Below are positions 47,201-59,111 of a stretch of 60,283 bases of DNA, piece after piece (the first letter of the stretch is position 1; each line of letters opens with the position of its first letter). The translations under genes were made by a program, and so were the position numbers. The notes under the pieces are model-generated. The model was given only the letters and a program-made list of their open reading frames with translations, did not search any database and was not told where the DNA came from. Origin of the DNA: Leucogyrophana mollusca (lineage: Eukaryota; Basidiomycota; Agaricomycetes; Boletales); assembly GCA_021014945.1 (NCBI GenBank), contig MU266498.1, forward strand, positions 1 through 60,283, given 5' to 3'.

Positions 47201-50200
47201 AAGATAGCGCCGCGGGAAGTTCGCCACAGGTCGCTCAAAGACCTCCAACGGACCTCGAGAAGAAGATCATCTCCTTACTGGAAAGACATTGCAAAGTATC
47301 TCCTGATTCACTTAATGCGCGGTCGAACTTCTTTGCGTGCGGAATGGACTCCCTATCACTCGTCCGTCTCTCCTCAGAGATCAAGAAGTCGATCGGAAAA
47401 CCAATATCTGCTGCGGATATGATGCGGATGGCAACTGTGGAGGCCGTCGCTGATTTTCTGCAAGCTCCTGGTGATACCCCGGCACAATCGTCATTACCGT
47501 CAGAAGTAGAGCGTTTTTCCTCAACCTGGCGCGACGAAGTAACCAAGACCTACTCATCCCTCGACATAGAGCGCATCCTTCCGCCACTTCCAGTGCAAGA
47601 GGGTGTGCTATATACGTCCGAAGCATCGCCAAACATGTTTGTGCAGCATGTCATCATGAACGTCCACGACGATGCGCAGGTTCTCAAGCTCCGTCAGAGC
47701 TGGGAAGAAGCCATGTGTGAAGTAGAGATTCTGAGGTTTGTGTGCTTGACCTTGCTTTCTGACGTTCGTCGCTGAACGTTTCCTGCCATCACCAGGACTG
47801 TCTTCTTCTTCACCCGAGCATTCGTGCAGGTTGTTCTACGCCCTGAAGCTTGCCAGCTTCGATGGGCGGAGAAATCGGCATCGGTCGATGACTCTTCGTT
47901 TGGAGAGTGGTTTTTCGAGGAAGAGGCCGCGCCTATAGCCGAGGAGATCAACGGCGCGGTGTCGTCACATCCGCCATTCGGTGTGAGCGTTTACCGCTCA
48001 GCACATTTCACTCGGGTTGTACTATCCATCCATCACGCCCTTTTTGACGGCATCTCGCTACCTCAGCTACTTAAACGTGTGGAGGATATCTATTACGGTA
48101 AATCGCGGCCAAGCACCGCTCCTATGGCTCGTATACTCGATGCGATGTCCCGAGTCGACGCTCAATTGGCACGTGACTATTGGAAGTCAACTTTCGATGG
48201 GTTCAACTGGTCTGGTCTTTCCCCGAGGGCGCCATCTCCTTCCATTAAGCCAACGCGTAAAGTCATACCATTCGACGTCCCTCTATCCACCCTCAATTCC
48301 AAACTCGCTGCGCACCAAGTTACTCTACAAGCGCTGTTGACTTGTACATATGCCTCGCTACTAGCGACACACTTGCACCAGAGCGGCGACGTGGTCTTCG
48401 GGGTTCGTGTCACTGTTCATTGGGGTCGTTTGACAGAACTAAACTTTGTTTAGGTTATTCGCTCCGGGAGACTCCTTTCTGTAGATGGTATTGACGGGGC
48501 TCTGTGTCCAACACTCTCTGTTCTCCCGGCTCGGGTGGATTTCAACAAATCTGGCGAAGTCTTGCAAAACATTCAACGTGACATCTCCGCTTCTGTTCAA
48601 TTCGAAAGCGTATCGCTGGGGAAGGTTCAAAGTTGGGTCAATCCTGGGGATAGTCTTTTCGACACCCTGTTTTCGGTTTCCGTCAAGGATGAGACGCAAT
48701 TCGAGGCTTGGAACGTGCTTAGGAGCGAGCTTCCTCGACCCGACGTAAGTCCAGTCCGACTGAATACATCCCTCTCCTAACTCAGGAGATCTTTTGCAGT
48801 TCGTTTTATCGGTAGAAGTTATCATGGACCCCGCCAATGATTGCCTCGTGTTACACGCGGCATATTATGACGCTGACTTGGAGGTTGACGGCGTTTCAGC
48901 GCTGCTGGCTGATTTCGAGAAAGCTGCCATTGACCTGGCAGAGAACGGAAAGCCCCGCGTGCTGCCCAATTCTGGCCTTCATCACCCCGTCCCCAGGCCG
49001 GTGGTCCCAGGAGAGAGTACCGAGCTCGAAGGCCCTCCTGAGAGCAATGGGCTCGACAACGAAGAAGATTTACGGCCTCTGAAAGCAATCGTAGCCCAAT
49101 TCCTCGCGGTTCCCTCTGAGCTACTTGCTGCAAAGACGTCCTTGATCGCTTTTGGTCTCGACTCAATCAAATCTGTAGGTTTGTCTCGGAAGCTTCGTGC
49201 CGAAGGCTTCAACATCCCTGCTACGGAAGTGATGAGACGGCCATCGCTGCTGGAGTTGAGGAAGTTTATCGCGACCTCGTCCCAATCTGGAGACGACCGG
49301 CGGCGTGACGACCGAGCGGGAGTGCTCTTCCGCGAGGAATGCCAACGTCTATCCGGCAACCTCGATGTTCCGAGCATCAAGCTATGCGATGACGACGAAG
49401 TCGCAATATACCCCGCCACAGTACTGCAGGCTGGGATGTTGTCACAAGTGAGTACTCACGACCTCGGAGCGTTTGCCTATTCTCAATTCCGCCTTCGAAG
49501 ACCGTCAGCTCATCTGGGAAACTCTATGTTCACGGATTTCCGCTGCAGCTCTCAAAAGACGTTGAGATTGATCGCCTTCAGCAAGCATGGCGCCTGGCAG
49601 TGGATCGTTTCGATATTCTCCGGACTACTTTCCACTTTTGCGTCGACCTGGGAAGCTGGGCTCAAGCGATACATTCCTCCAGCCGGTTAGATTGGAGGGA
49701 AGAGACCTATCATCCCTCGGAGTGCATTGATAAACGTCTCGACGATCTTCTCTTGTCGACGGATCTCTCAAACGAGACCGCGTTCCACAGACCACTCGTT
49801 TATCTTCGTTTATGGCGACCTGAGTCAACTGTCGAGGACGCGACGACTTACCTCGTCCTGGTTATGCATCATGCTCTGTACGACGGTTTATCGTTAGCAC
49901 GACTTCTCGAAGAGGTCGATGGAATCTATCACACTCAAGGTGGACCAAGACCAGTACAATTTGCCGACGTTCTCCCTCAGATGTTTGAGCAGGAACGTAT
50001 GGGCACGTCCTTTTGGGTTCAACGTCTTCGTGGATATCATCCAGAACCTCCTCGCCAGTCCATCCCCGTGGAAGCAAGCAGCTCACATGCTATATCCCGC
50101 GCGATCGCTTTTGATCCAGCGTCTCTCGAGAACATCCTCACTACGGCAGCTGTGACACCTCAATGTCTAGGACAAGCTTCTTTGGCTAAACTCCTCGCTG

Positions 50201-52640
50201 AGCTATCGTCATCTCGCGATGTTGTCTTCGGCCATGTGGTCTCCGGGCGTTCATTTGCGAACTCGGAGGATGTCATTGGACCCCTACTAGTAAGTTACTT
50301 CTGGGTCCTTGGTAGAATTCAGCTAAGACGCTGCTTAGAATACAGTGCCGTGCCGCGTACGGTTCAATGGATCCACAACCAACCGGGATCTGTTGCGTTC
50401 AGTACAGCGCGATAACGTTGCCGCATTGCGATGGCAACACGCGTCGCTTCGTGCGATTCAAAGTCGAATGAATGTGGGCAGTCTCTGGGACAGCCTGTTC
50501 CTTTTCCAGCCGACGCAATCATCTGGCCCCACTAGCTCTTTGTGGCATCTCAGTGATAGCAGCAAGTTCGATGTGAAGCTCCAGGTACGTTCTCAACTCT
50601 TCTCTGTGCTGTTGATCGTGCTCACTATCTACAGTATCCGCTCAATATCGAGTTTTACCACACTGAATCTGGTTTCCTCGTGAAAGCAGCTTGTCTCTCG
50701 AGCTTCCGGGACAAGGACGGATTGACACAGGCCTTGAACCGACTTGAGGAGATCCTCAGAGTAATCGTGAATCACCCGGACGACAACGCGGCAGCCGACC
50801 TGGCCGGCATTGTTATCTCTGATAGCACTTCTCCCCCGGTCGAACCAAATGCTCCAGATAAACAACCTCCCGAATCCAGCGAAGAACCAACGCGACTTCC
50901 CCCCGCCGTCCTCGAAGTTTTATCCCAAGTAGCCCACCGTCCCCCAGAGACGCTTGATTTGGACAGGTCGCTGGCCGCTCTCGGTATAGACTCCATCTCC
51001 GCGATCCAATTGAGCGCAAAATGCAGGAAGGCTGGATTCTCGTTGAGTATAGCCGACATCATCGGAAGCCGTACTATCCGAGAACTCGTCGCAAAGTTGG
51101 GAACAACAGATGCTACAGCAATTCGTCGACCCTCCCACTCTGTTCCCATCGTCCCCTTGGCAGAAAGCAAGGCCATTGCTGCTAGATTCCCGCAAAAAAT
51201 GCGCGATGCCATCGAATCGGTGACGGTGGCGACGTCAGGGATGAAATGGCTTATTGCGGCTTGGCAACGCAGTGGGGGTACTCGTGCTCAGCATGTGTTC
51301 CCCTACAAACTTCCCGCGGACTTTGATGCCACTAAGCTACGTGCTTCATGGAAGGAGTTGCTTGGTCGACATGCCATCCTCAGGTCCACTTTCGCTAGCG
51401 CCGACGAAAATAGCGAGCCGCGACTTGTGACCTTCAAAGCTCAGAGCATAGATGACCGCTGGGACGACGAATCGCTTAGCAAGTCATCGTCAGAAGTTGA
51501 AGCCCTTGCTTCCAAGATGCGAGAAGTCGTCTCGTCCTCGGTGCCACTCAGCGAACCTCAAAGCAAAGCGCTCCTCCTCCACTCCCCACAAGAAACCTAT
51601 CTTCTTATTCGCCTCCACCATTTCCAATACGATGCTTGGAGCCTACAACTCATAGTCGATGATCTGTCCCGCATATACCAGGACAAGGCGTCATCTGCAT
51701 CCACGAACTTGGGTGCGTTCCAGGCTGCTTTCGCTGGAACTCCCGACCGTCTAGAGGAGCAGAAAAGTTACTGGCAAGAAGTCATGCCATCACCGTTCCA
51801 GCCAGTATTCTTCCCAGCGATGTGCGAGACGAATGAGTTCACACGCACTCGAAGGACCATCTGCACAGTCAGAGGAGCTGTCGCAGGAGCAGCAGGATAC
51901 GAAGAGCGGGCGCGTTCACATGATCTTTCGTTGCAGGTAGTCCTATTGGCGTGCTGGGCCTCTGCACAATCGTCGTACACGTCCTCAGACTCTGCGACAT
52001 TTGGCCTTTGGCACGCGGGACGAACGGGATCGGTTGATGACATTGACACACTTGCTCTACCTTGTATGAATGTTCTGCCCATTCATGTCCCTATTCAGGG
52101 CAGCACTATCCTCGACGTCGCTCGCCGCATACAAGACGATCTACGCAGGCGCACTGCAGTTGTAGAGCAGAGCGATTTGGAAATGGTAGATGGCTGGGTT
52201 GGTGGGGAGAAAAAACCCCTTTGCAATGTCTTCGTAAACGTTGTCAAGGTCGCTCCGGACGTTGACAAGGCAGATCAATTATTGAAGACGGTACCTGTGG
52301 GTGGTATCCTTAATCTTATGATACTGTGGAAGCTAATTATTGGTTGTTAGATACCCTATTTCCTCCCGGATGCTGTTCCCACACAAAAGGTGGCCGTCAT
52401 TGACCGCCTCCCTGTAACAGAATTGCTCCAGGTTAGTGATTTCCATCCCTATGTGCTATCAGCAAAACCTCATAATGCGTTCAGGATGACGTGATGATCG
52501 ACATTGTAACCGACGAGGAGCTCGACTCGATCGCGGTGTCGGTAGAGTGTGCATCGAATATGATGAGTACGAAACAGGCCGAAGTGATGATAGACCGATG
52601 GTCAGAGATGGTTCAAGATTGTTGGGCATCAGCAACATGA
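44249..52640 (+). CDS. Type VI siderophore peptide synthetase, [C*]-A-T-C-T-C-T-C
   Basis: Multimodular NRPS that should activate an N5-acyl-N5-hydroxyornithine on its single A domain and couple three units. The start at 44249 (MIASYPTRSLYQDIGDLARP) is joined by an intron (about 44416-44527) to RAAFTLRMHVADDSHVELCK; 44548 is an alternative start. A C-domain-like half without HHxxxDG follows (LGQYCSVSDILIGVSAADDI). The A domain (about 45240-47190) has FMLYTSG/TTGNPKG, NYYGPSE, YRTGD, GRIDTQIKLRGVRIE and NANGKAD. T1 (CGMDSL, Ser at 47350-47352), C1 (HHALFDG), T2 (GLDSIKS, Ser 49163-49165), C2 (HHALYDG), T3 (GIDSIS, Ser 50992-50994) and C3 (HHFQYDAW) follow, to the stop at 52638-52640. About 2400 aa, close to the described basidiomycete enzyme (274.5 kDa). 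Product inferred: a linear tri-hydroxamate. Confidence 0.92.
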
Positions 52641-52862
52641 GTATTTATTCCGCGGATCTATGTAGCAGCACCATGTATACCAAAACTGCCACGATTGTAT
52701 TGTAGAAAACCATTGTCCCGTGTCGCAACATTTTGAGCAGCGTTTGAGCACTGCCGCCTTTTGTTACTCACTGAAAATGCGGCAACCGCACCCTTCGAGG
52801 CGAGGGGGGCCAACACCAAGCACGATTCAATTCAAGATCTGCTAGGATGCTTTGTTTGACCT

Positions 52863-55547
52863 CTAATTGCAGTCGGGAACTTCCGCTTCATCGGTGAAGA
52901 AAGCTGGTCCGTAGTCGATGAGGGCCTCAGTACCCTCGACCATGTCCTCAGCTGGGAAATGTCATTTTTCAGACCATTGCGACGGTCTCAGGGCGGACGC
53001 TTACATGCAAAAATGCCAATACGGTGCTCGCCATTCACGAGGCGCACTGAAGGAACCAGTGAATCAGTGAAATCACGATATGTCCCTTGGAGATGCACAC
53101 ACCATGCGCTCGACAATTCGGGCGTAAACCTTGAGAACTCGAGCTGCGAGCGTGATCAATGAACCTCGAGGCATTGCCCAGATACGAGCTGTCCAGGGAA
53201 AAGGTTCTGTCTAGACCGAAAGCATAGCTTCGTCCCCGATAGTCTGACAGCTCTCTGTGCAAGCATTAAAATATGTTGAAATCGAATTTGACCCTATACT
53301 TGCCCCCGACTGTCAAATGTCGGCTCATATATGAGCTCACCCACATATTCTGCGATTTGGTCAACGATTTTATGCCGAGAGTGTTTTTGAGATCGGCCAA
53401 CCTGAAATCAAGTCCCCTTGTTTCGCGGGTTCCTTCAGGAAAGCGCCTAGACCCCAGCGACTGTTCTTGACTTCGAGCTCCTGAACAGACGCCGTCACAC
53501 AAATATCAAAAGAGCAGTCAGGATCGATTACTCGCCTTCTGAGTGCCGTGCTGAATTTGTGCGTTGCGACACTTAGTACTTGTAGAATCTAATATGTGAC
53601 ATGGAGGAGGGTGAGTGGGTCGAGAAACAAAGCCTCCTACCTCTGCAAATGTAAGGAATCACCGGTCGCAAGAATTCGGAGGAATAAATGGCACTGAGAC
53701 TGACCTGCATTCACATTTCTGGCACAGCTCTGGGTCGCACTCTCGATGGGCGACAACGCAGGGGCATCGCTCAGAAATGCAGCTTGTCCCTACCTTCGTC
53801 ACCCCACAACGACAGCCTCGCCAGCGTCGGGCGCCTGGTTTAGGAGGCAGCTCCAGTATCAACGTTCCAACGATAACATGGAGACTCACAGTCCGCCGAA
53901 CATTGGCAATTACGCAGGCAATGCGATCTGTTCTTGGAACACGGGCACTTCGAGCGGCTGTTGCATGGACCCTCGTGATGACAAGGTTCGTTTCTACGAG
54001 ACCTCCACTATGATGCAGGAAGATACATCCAGGAAATAAGACTTACGGGGTGAATTTATCCGCATCGTGATCTATAGCGAAAACCGTTGAGATGCGATAA
54101 ATCGAGTAATGGATATCCGACTATCCTTCAAAACCAGGAGCGCGACCTTTTCCCTTCGATTCCTCTGGTGATCCATTCCTCTCGCCAAGTTCAGAGAAAA
54201 GGAGTTGCCAATAGTGGAGGACCTGAGATGTTCTATCAGTTTTATCATTGTAATTGCAAAGCAAACTTCATATCACCTCTCGACAAGGCTTGAAACACAT
54301 GACTGCAAGATGACATGGGGGAGAATCTGGCATAATCTCGAAGACAGCCTTCAAATTATCTGTATCTGCTTCAGTCCATGTGGGGGGTGACTAAAGTCGA
54401 TGTTCAGCTGACGAAAACAATCCTGGGGCTGGTTAAACACCTTGACCTCGCTCGTATGAAGGAAACAGTCTGAACCACACGGATCCTTGACTTGCGAAAG
54501 TATATCAGCAAGGGAAGCTTTCGGTTGTTTAGGAGGCGGTATCGGATTTGACTCCACTATAACGATGTTTAGCATCGTTGCAAGAGGGGATAAAGGGCTT
54601 ACCATGGACAGGGCACAGCATCTGGACGCAATTGAGATTAGAACAAAAAAGAGACTGAACGCTGTTCAGTCGAGCACGTAAATCTGTTACTGCAGGTGCT
54701 GATTGTTGGTCGGGGGGTGATAGCGCCTTTCTACTCCAATTCGGGATATCACTGCCAAAGGTAAAGGGTGGCAAATTGAGGGATTTGAGATTCTACTAGG
54801 ATGTTAGTGGCCTACCGCCGACGGCTCAGTGAAACCAAGCCTGTTTTACTTGGAGTTGATGAAAGCTTCCTCGGGAGCGCGCATGTGTTATCGATGGCTG
54901 GATATGAGATCGAATGTTGAGTGTATAGACGATGAGCTGCTTCTAGGATGACTATATCTACTGTAAAACGGTAAATGTCGTCAGGATCCCGCCAATAGAT
55001 ATATCTGAAACACACAGTCAGGATTGATTCTATTGCTTTGCCACGCGAAGGACTCATAGCACAAGGTGTGGTCTAGGAAGTCGAAATCTTCCTCATCGGC
55101 ATAAGGAATAAAAGGCATCTCATCGGCATCATCCCCTTTGAAAATTGTGCGAGGAAGGGGAGAGCACGACTCATACGGCTTGTGCGGCGGGAACTCCTCG
55201 GCTGTGATGGTATTGACGTTGAAATATTGCGTCGTCGATGCGGATAAGTGGGAGCCCCCTGCGTAGGTGGTTATGAAGTTCCGATTATTGCTAGCACCAG
55301 AAGGTGCAGCCTCTTTCGCAGGGCTAGATGCTTTCGGAGGAAGTGCGAAGAGATTTTCAATCCCTCGTAGCCCAGTTTCATGGTCGTCGGATCCACCAAC
55401 AGACGAAAAAGATTGCAGGACGTCGCGGCAATGTTGCTTGTCCCATTCCCAGTACTCCTTCCACACCTCCAAAAATACTGATTGTACCAGTTTCGTGGTG
55501 GACGGATTGCTTGTCGCCGAATGGGGGGGTACGACCTGGCCTTCCAT
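52863..55547 (-). CDS. E(z)/EZH2-like histone H3 Lys27 methyltransferase (CXC plus SET)
   Basis: Catalytic subunit of Polycomb repressive complex 2 by domain order. The start at 55547 gives MEGQVVPPHSATSNPSTTKL. Then come MPFIPYADEEDFDFLDHTLC then YESFAWQSNRINPDC, and RDPDDIYRFTVDIVILEAAH, the EZH2 N-terminal signature. The zinc-rich part has LFCSNLNCVQMLCPVHG, DPCGSDCFLHT, DSPPCHLAVMCFKPCRE and the CXC piece RRWRGCRCGVTKVGTSC then CPCVVAHRECDPELCQKCEC. The SET domain reads CRNAQIQHGTQK, KNSRWGLGAFLKEPAKQGDL, SEYVGELIYEPTFDSRG, SDYRGRSYAFGLDRTFSLDS, NASRFIDH...PNCRAH, VRLVNGEHRIGIFA and DYGPAF, ending EVPDCN at 52863. Oddities: the NH motif is DH, followed by an insertion, and at least one intron seems to use a GC donor. 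The exon between CXC and SET is not resolved. Confidence 0.84.
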
Positions 55548-55815
55548 TGAGGCGGCTACGAAAGGGCAGCTAGCCTTTATACCCCACTAACCTCGGCCGC
55601 CACAAAATCGCGATGTCACGGTTGCGAAACAAGGCTGAGTCGGCTATATGCCACAATGTTTGAGTTTGTCCTTGGTTTGCTGATCGAGAGACGCGTCAAC
55701 ACGAAGGCCACATGATGAACGTTGCAAGTTGAATGTTGAACCGCTGGCGGTGGTTTTTATATATAGACATCTTAACGATCTTCAACAAGCCGGACCAACG
55801 GAGTGAAAACTCCAG

Positions 55816-56281
55816 GTGGACAAAGAGCTTGACCTCTCCGACATGGCCCTCTTCGAAAACTTTCTGAAGACATTGCCTACCACTCGGCTACCAACAAACC
55901 TAATTCTCACAAAGCATGCAGGAAGGGACGGCGTTGGCACACCGACTGGTCCAGCCTGGTCGACATGGTCAGCCACACCCCAGTTACCCTCCCCAGCGAC
56001 AAGTACATGAGACCCTTCCCACATGATCTCCTTCCTCGATGCTCACTACTCTTCACCCGCAGTGACACTGAGGTACTGAAGGACCTGTCCACGGCGGCCG
56101 AAAATGTATTCATCTATCCCGAATATTGAATCTGGCCTCACAAGCAGCAAAATATCGTCTAATGGCGGTCGCTGAGACATCTACGAACAAATATGAAGAG
56201 GCATATCCAAGGTCACTACTCCACAACCAAACAGCTCGAACATTCGACGACCTAGGAACGAGAAGACAGTTGGTGTGGTAA
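55816..56281 (+). pseudogene. Possible broken or unresolved gene
   Basis: The plus strand shows coding-like stretches that change frame: MALFENFLKTLPTTRLPTNL from 55843, then in another frame WHTDWSSLVDMVSHTPVTLP and PFPHDLLPRCSLLFTRSD to VFIYPEY and a stop near 56129, then MAVAETSTNKYEEAYPRSLL from 56162 to TRRQLVW (stop 56281). No GT-AG introns of ordinary size join them neatly. It may be a decayed gene or an unknown gene with splice sites that I cannot place. No family recognised. Confidence 0.3.
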
Positions 56282-56462
56282 GCAGTGGATCGCCCAGAGC
56301 GGCGAAGGGATGACTGTAAGTGTTGTGCAGATGAAAGAGAGGCGAGGGTTACTAACGAAAAGTATAGGTAGATTGGATTGCATACAGGCGGGATCTGGCT
56401 TGAACGGACGCGGTGAATGGTCTGGGAACGGCCTGATTGTCGCCTTGTGTTCGTCTATGGAT

Positions 56463-57283
56463 GTTGAGTGGGGTTGGTGGATATAGGCTCGAGCATAGGT
56501 AATGTCACTCTGTACGTGTGCCTAAAACCGACCGACGACCAACAAAAAAGGCACAGAACTGAAATAATGGTACTCACAAAGTATATATCCAAGGTAGCCG
56601 CCGGGATAATGCAAAGGAAATTGTTCACGCAGGGTGTGTTCAGGAGTGTTCGGACGGCAGCTTTTGGCGCTTGTGAGTCCCAGGAATGTCGTCTTCGTTC
56701 ACTTCAACCAGTGACTGCCCCAAGGGCAGTGGAAGCAGGGTCGAGACGACTTCTGAAGGCTTCAGCGAACGGATGGGACGAGTCGTATCTGAAGAGGAAG
56801 GGAGGGTGAGCGCGGATGAGGTGATTAGAGGTTTGATTATCGGAGTATAAGTATCGGTGAAGAAATCCGCCGGGGTAATGCAGCTTCTCGCATGGGAGGT
56901 AAAGTCGGCCGATTATGAAGTCACGTTGTCGATGAGTATGTTCACGTCGCGGCCGAAGGTAACAGATGATGGAGGTGAAGGCGCTTCTGGTGGAGCGATG
57001 CCCTCGTCAAGGTTGTCGCTCACCGGTGATTCCGAGCACGGTGGCCGGCCGAAGACAATGTTGCAAGTTTGGCTTCGGACGCAGTGTTGGAGTCGGTGAA
57101 GGGCAAGGTAGCACGTATATATCGCGTCTTTGAATTGCGATGCTTCACGACAGTATGCAATCCCATCGTCCTTCGTACACGCCCGGCACTAGGCTTATGG
57201 GTTCTTTTCTAGGGTCTGCTTCTCATCCTGAAGGTCCTCCGGTCGTCCTTCGTGTTCGATAGCTCTACTCATCGAGTCTTCGA
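56463..57283 (-). other. Unresolved region with coding-like minus-strand segments
   Basis: Without in-frame starts, the minus strand is open for long stretches. One (near 57070-56911) reads IVFGRPPCSESPVSDNLDEG then IAPPEAPSPPSSVTFGRDVN and ILIDN before a GTGACT. Another reads LHYPGGFLHRYLYSDNQTSN downstream (about 56880-56820). A third-frame stretch near 56900-56650 is also open. A short repeat links 56592-56630 with 56845-56885. It could be the 3' exons of the hypothetical gene to the right or a separate gene. I cannot choose. Confidence 0.3.
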
Positions 57284-58260
57284 TTATCTGATGCTTGGTG
57301 GAGTCCTCGCGACATCTGAGAGGATCTCGTTCTTGCTGGCGAACAACAAAGTGAAGCGTCCCGAAATCGGATTTGCGTTGGAGGTCATTGTCAGTGAGGA
57401 CCTCGATCGTGATGGTAGTGTTGATGGGTCGGTGCCAGCTTGCCCTAGATCTAGGCAGACATTTGCACCTGGTCCGAGCTCGCTGGTCAAGTGGTCGATG
57501 ATCTTCTGCTTCGTGATTGGGCTGACGTGGAACATAACTTGGTCTTCTTCATGGCGGCGAGCGACGGAAACAAGAGTATGGCCGCGGCGGAGCGCCGGGC
57601 TCGTATCGGTGTTGGCGAGGTCCTTGGCGGACAGGTCCTCAAGTATGGTACGGAAATCGTTGGCCTTCGTGCATGCTTCCTCCACGTCTGTTTGGTTTCT
57701 CTTGTGGAACGGTGATCCCCGGGCCCTTCTCGGGATGCGTACTTCGGGAGTGGGGAGTCGACGCCGCGGAGCTAAGTGAGGCTGTCAACACGCCCTCTTC
57801 GTTGTACACCTCTCGTGGCGTGCGCAGTACATTTGGCTTGGCGAATGGACCAACGGTGGTGAGCTGATATCCGATGGACGCCTTCGTTAGGTCGCATTTA
57901 CTGGATTTAGAGCGAGCAGATGGGTCTGCGAAGATGATGTGGCGATGTTTAACCACCGATGCCGAGCTCAGATACAAGCTTTCAGAAGACGAGGCCCTTC
58001 TTCTGCGTGAGGCTCTGTCCCAATTTGATTGCGTGATGCGTCGAGCAGAGTGCACCGAAAGTATCCTTGAACACTTGAGTGAGCTCCTGTCGAGCCGCAC
58101 GCCAGCCGATCGTGGCGTCTGAATCGATAGCTGGAATAAGCGCCATTTCTGACAGCTCGCGAGGGGCCATCTTGGCGGCGCTCTTCGTCTTTGTCGCCGC
58201 CGATCTCCAGTTGTAGGCGCCGCCCGCAAGGGTGATGGTAACGTCGAGATGGAAAGACAT
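57284..58260 (-). CDS. Hypothetical protein, multi-exon
   Basis: The ATG at 58260 gives MSFHLDVTITLAGGAYNWRS then RELSEMALIPAIDSDATIGW and ARQELTQVFKDTFGALCSTH. A TATAAATA lies about 85 bp upstream, which supports a true start. A later open frame (57685-57284) reads VEEACTKANDFRTILEDLSA then KDLANTDTSPALRRGHTLVS and QKIIDHLTSELGPGANVCLD, with clear coding character, ending at 57284. The segment between (YQLTTVGPFAKPNVLRTPRE) changes frame, so one or more short introns must lie around 57720-58000; I could not fix them. The C-terminus may continue further left. No domain recognised. Confidence 0.5.
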
Positions 58261-58344
58261 TATATTAAGAAGCTCGTAATTGCAGGCGAATGTGGGCGAT
58301 GGAAGAAGGGGTGGGAGATGAAGAGAGATCACCGAATTTGAGGG

Positions 58345-58353
58345 TATTTATAC
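58345..58353 (-). promoter_or_regulatory. TATA-like element of the hypothetical gene
   Basis: The minus strand reads GTATAAATA, about 85 bp upstream of the ATG at 58260, a usual distance in fungi. Confidence 0.45.
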
Positions 58354-58580
58354 TGTTTCGAGACAGGGAGGCTGACATCAGTCAACAAACGGTTGGAATG
58401 CCCTCCAGTACGCGATTATGATCTGTTTGACGACGCGAGTGAGTCACGTGCACGAAAAATCATAGACCTCCCTGCCGCAACTCGGATGATTTGCTTTGAA
58501 GAGCATACACATTCGAAGGTGCCCATCGTACTAGTGCTGGCAACCATCGGTGATGTATTTATTGTATGGAAGCTCGTTTG

Positions 58581-59111
58581 TCATTCATGACCCCTCCGAG
58601 CTGCAGTTAAGCACTCTTCCTCTAATCCTTTGAACCACACGACCTCGATATCCGCATTCTGCAGCTTCTGGGCACCCACACATTTGACGAAATCGTCTGG
58701 TTCCCCCACACCTATGATGCATCGTCTGATTTTTGAATCGATTAACGCGTCGGCGCAAGGCGCAAGCCCCGATGTCCTTACAGAACAAGGCTCCAGCGTT
58801 GTGTATACGTCCGTGTGTGCAAAGATTGCACCAAGAGTCGGAGGAGGAGATATGGAAGGAAACAGTGCTTGGAGCTGAGAGGCGGTGAGAGCATGGGCCT
58901 TGCTTAATGCGTTCGCTTCCGCATGTGTATTTCCTGGAAGCTCTCTCGAGTATCCGCACGCGAGGACGACAGGCGCCGCACCAGGATAGCGTGCAACAAG
59001 AACGCACCCGACACAAAAAGCTGTCGGTACAGGCTCACATCTCCGAGCTTCTTCTAGAGCGCGTTCAATGTAGCGTTTGTGTTCTTGGGAAGGTGTGCTG
59101 CTGGCAGACAT
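58581..59111 (-). CDS. Riboflavin-pathway-type (Rib2-like) pyrimidine deaminase
   Basis: Zinc-dependent deaminase of the cytidine deaminase fold, close to the deaminase that acts on the 2,5-diamino-6-ribitylamino-pyrimidinone phosphate in riboflavin synthesis. The ATG at 59111 gives MSASSTPSQEHKRYIERALE then EARRCEPVPTAFCVGCVLVA. The zinc and proton-relay motif is GNTHAEANALSKAHA (HAE). The second zinc motif is VYTTLEPCSVRTSGLAPCAD (PCS...PC). EPDDFVKCVGAQKLQNADIE then VVWFKGLEEECL matches the family C-terminus. The frame stays open to an earlier ATG at 59240, a less likely start with no family match. Free-standing, without the pseudouridine synthase half of yeast Rib2. Confidence 0.85.
   Translation of the reverse strand: MSASSTPSQEHKRYIERALEEARRCEPVPTAFCVGCVLVARYPGAAPVVLACGYSRELPGNTHAEANALSKAHALTASQLQALFPSISPPPTLGAIFAHTDVYTTLEPCSVRTSGLAPCADALIDSKIRRCIIGVGEPDDFVKCVGAQKLQNADIEVVWFKGLEEECLTAARRGHE

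Noticed and set aside
51600..51640. C3 motif HHFQYDAW as an inactive condensation domain
   Set aside because: The second His and the Asp are present; replacement of the Gly by Ala is a mild change seen in other fungal C domains, so loss of activity is not supported.
57874..58122. Plus-strand frame reading MDAFVRSHLLDLERADGSAK
   Set aside because: It mirrors the minus-strand hypothetical gene, which has a TATA box and a start in the right place.
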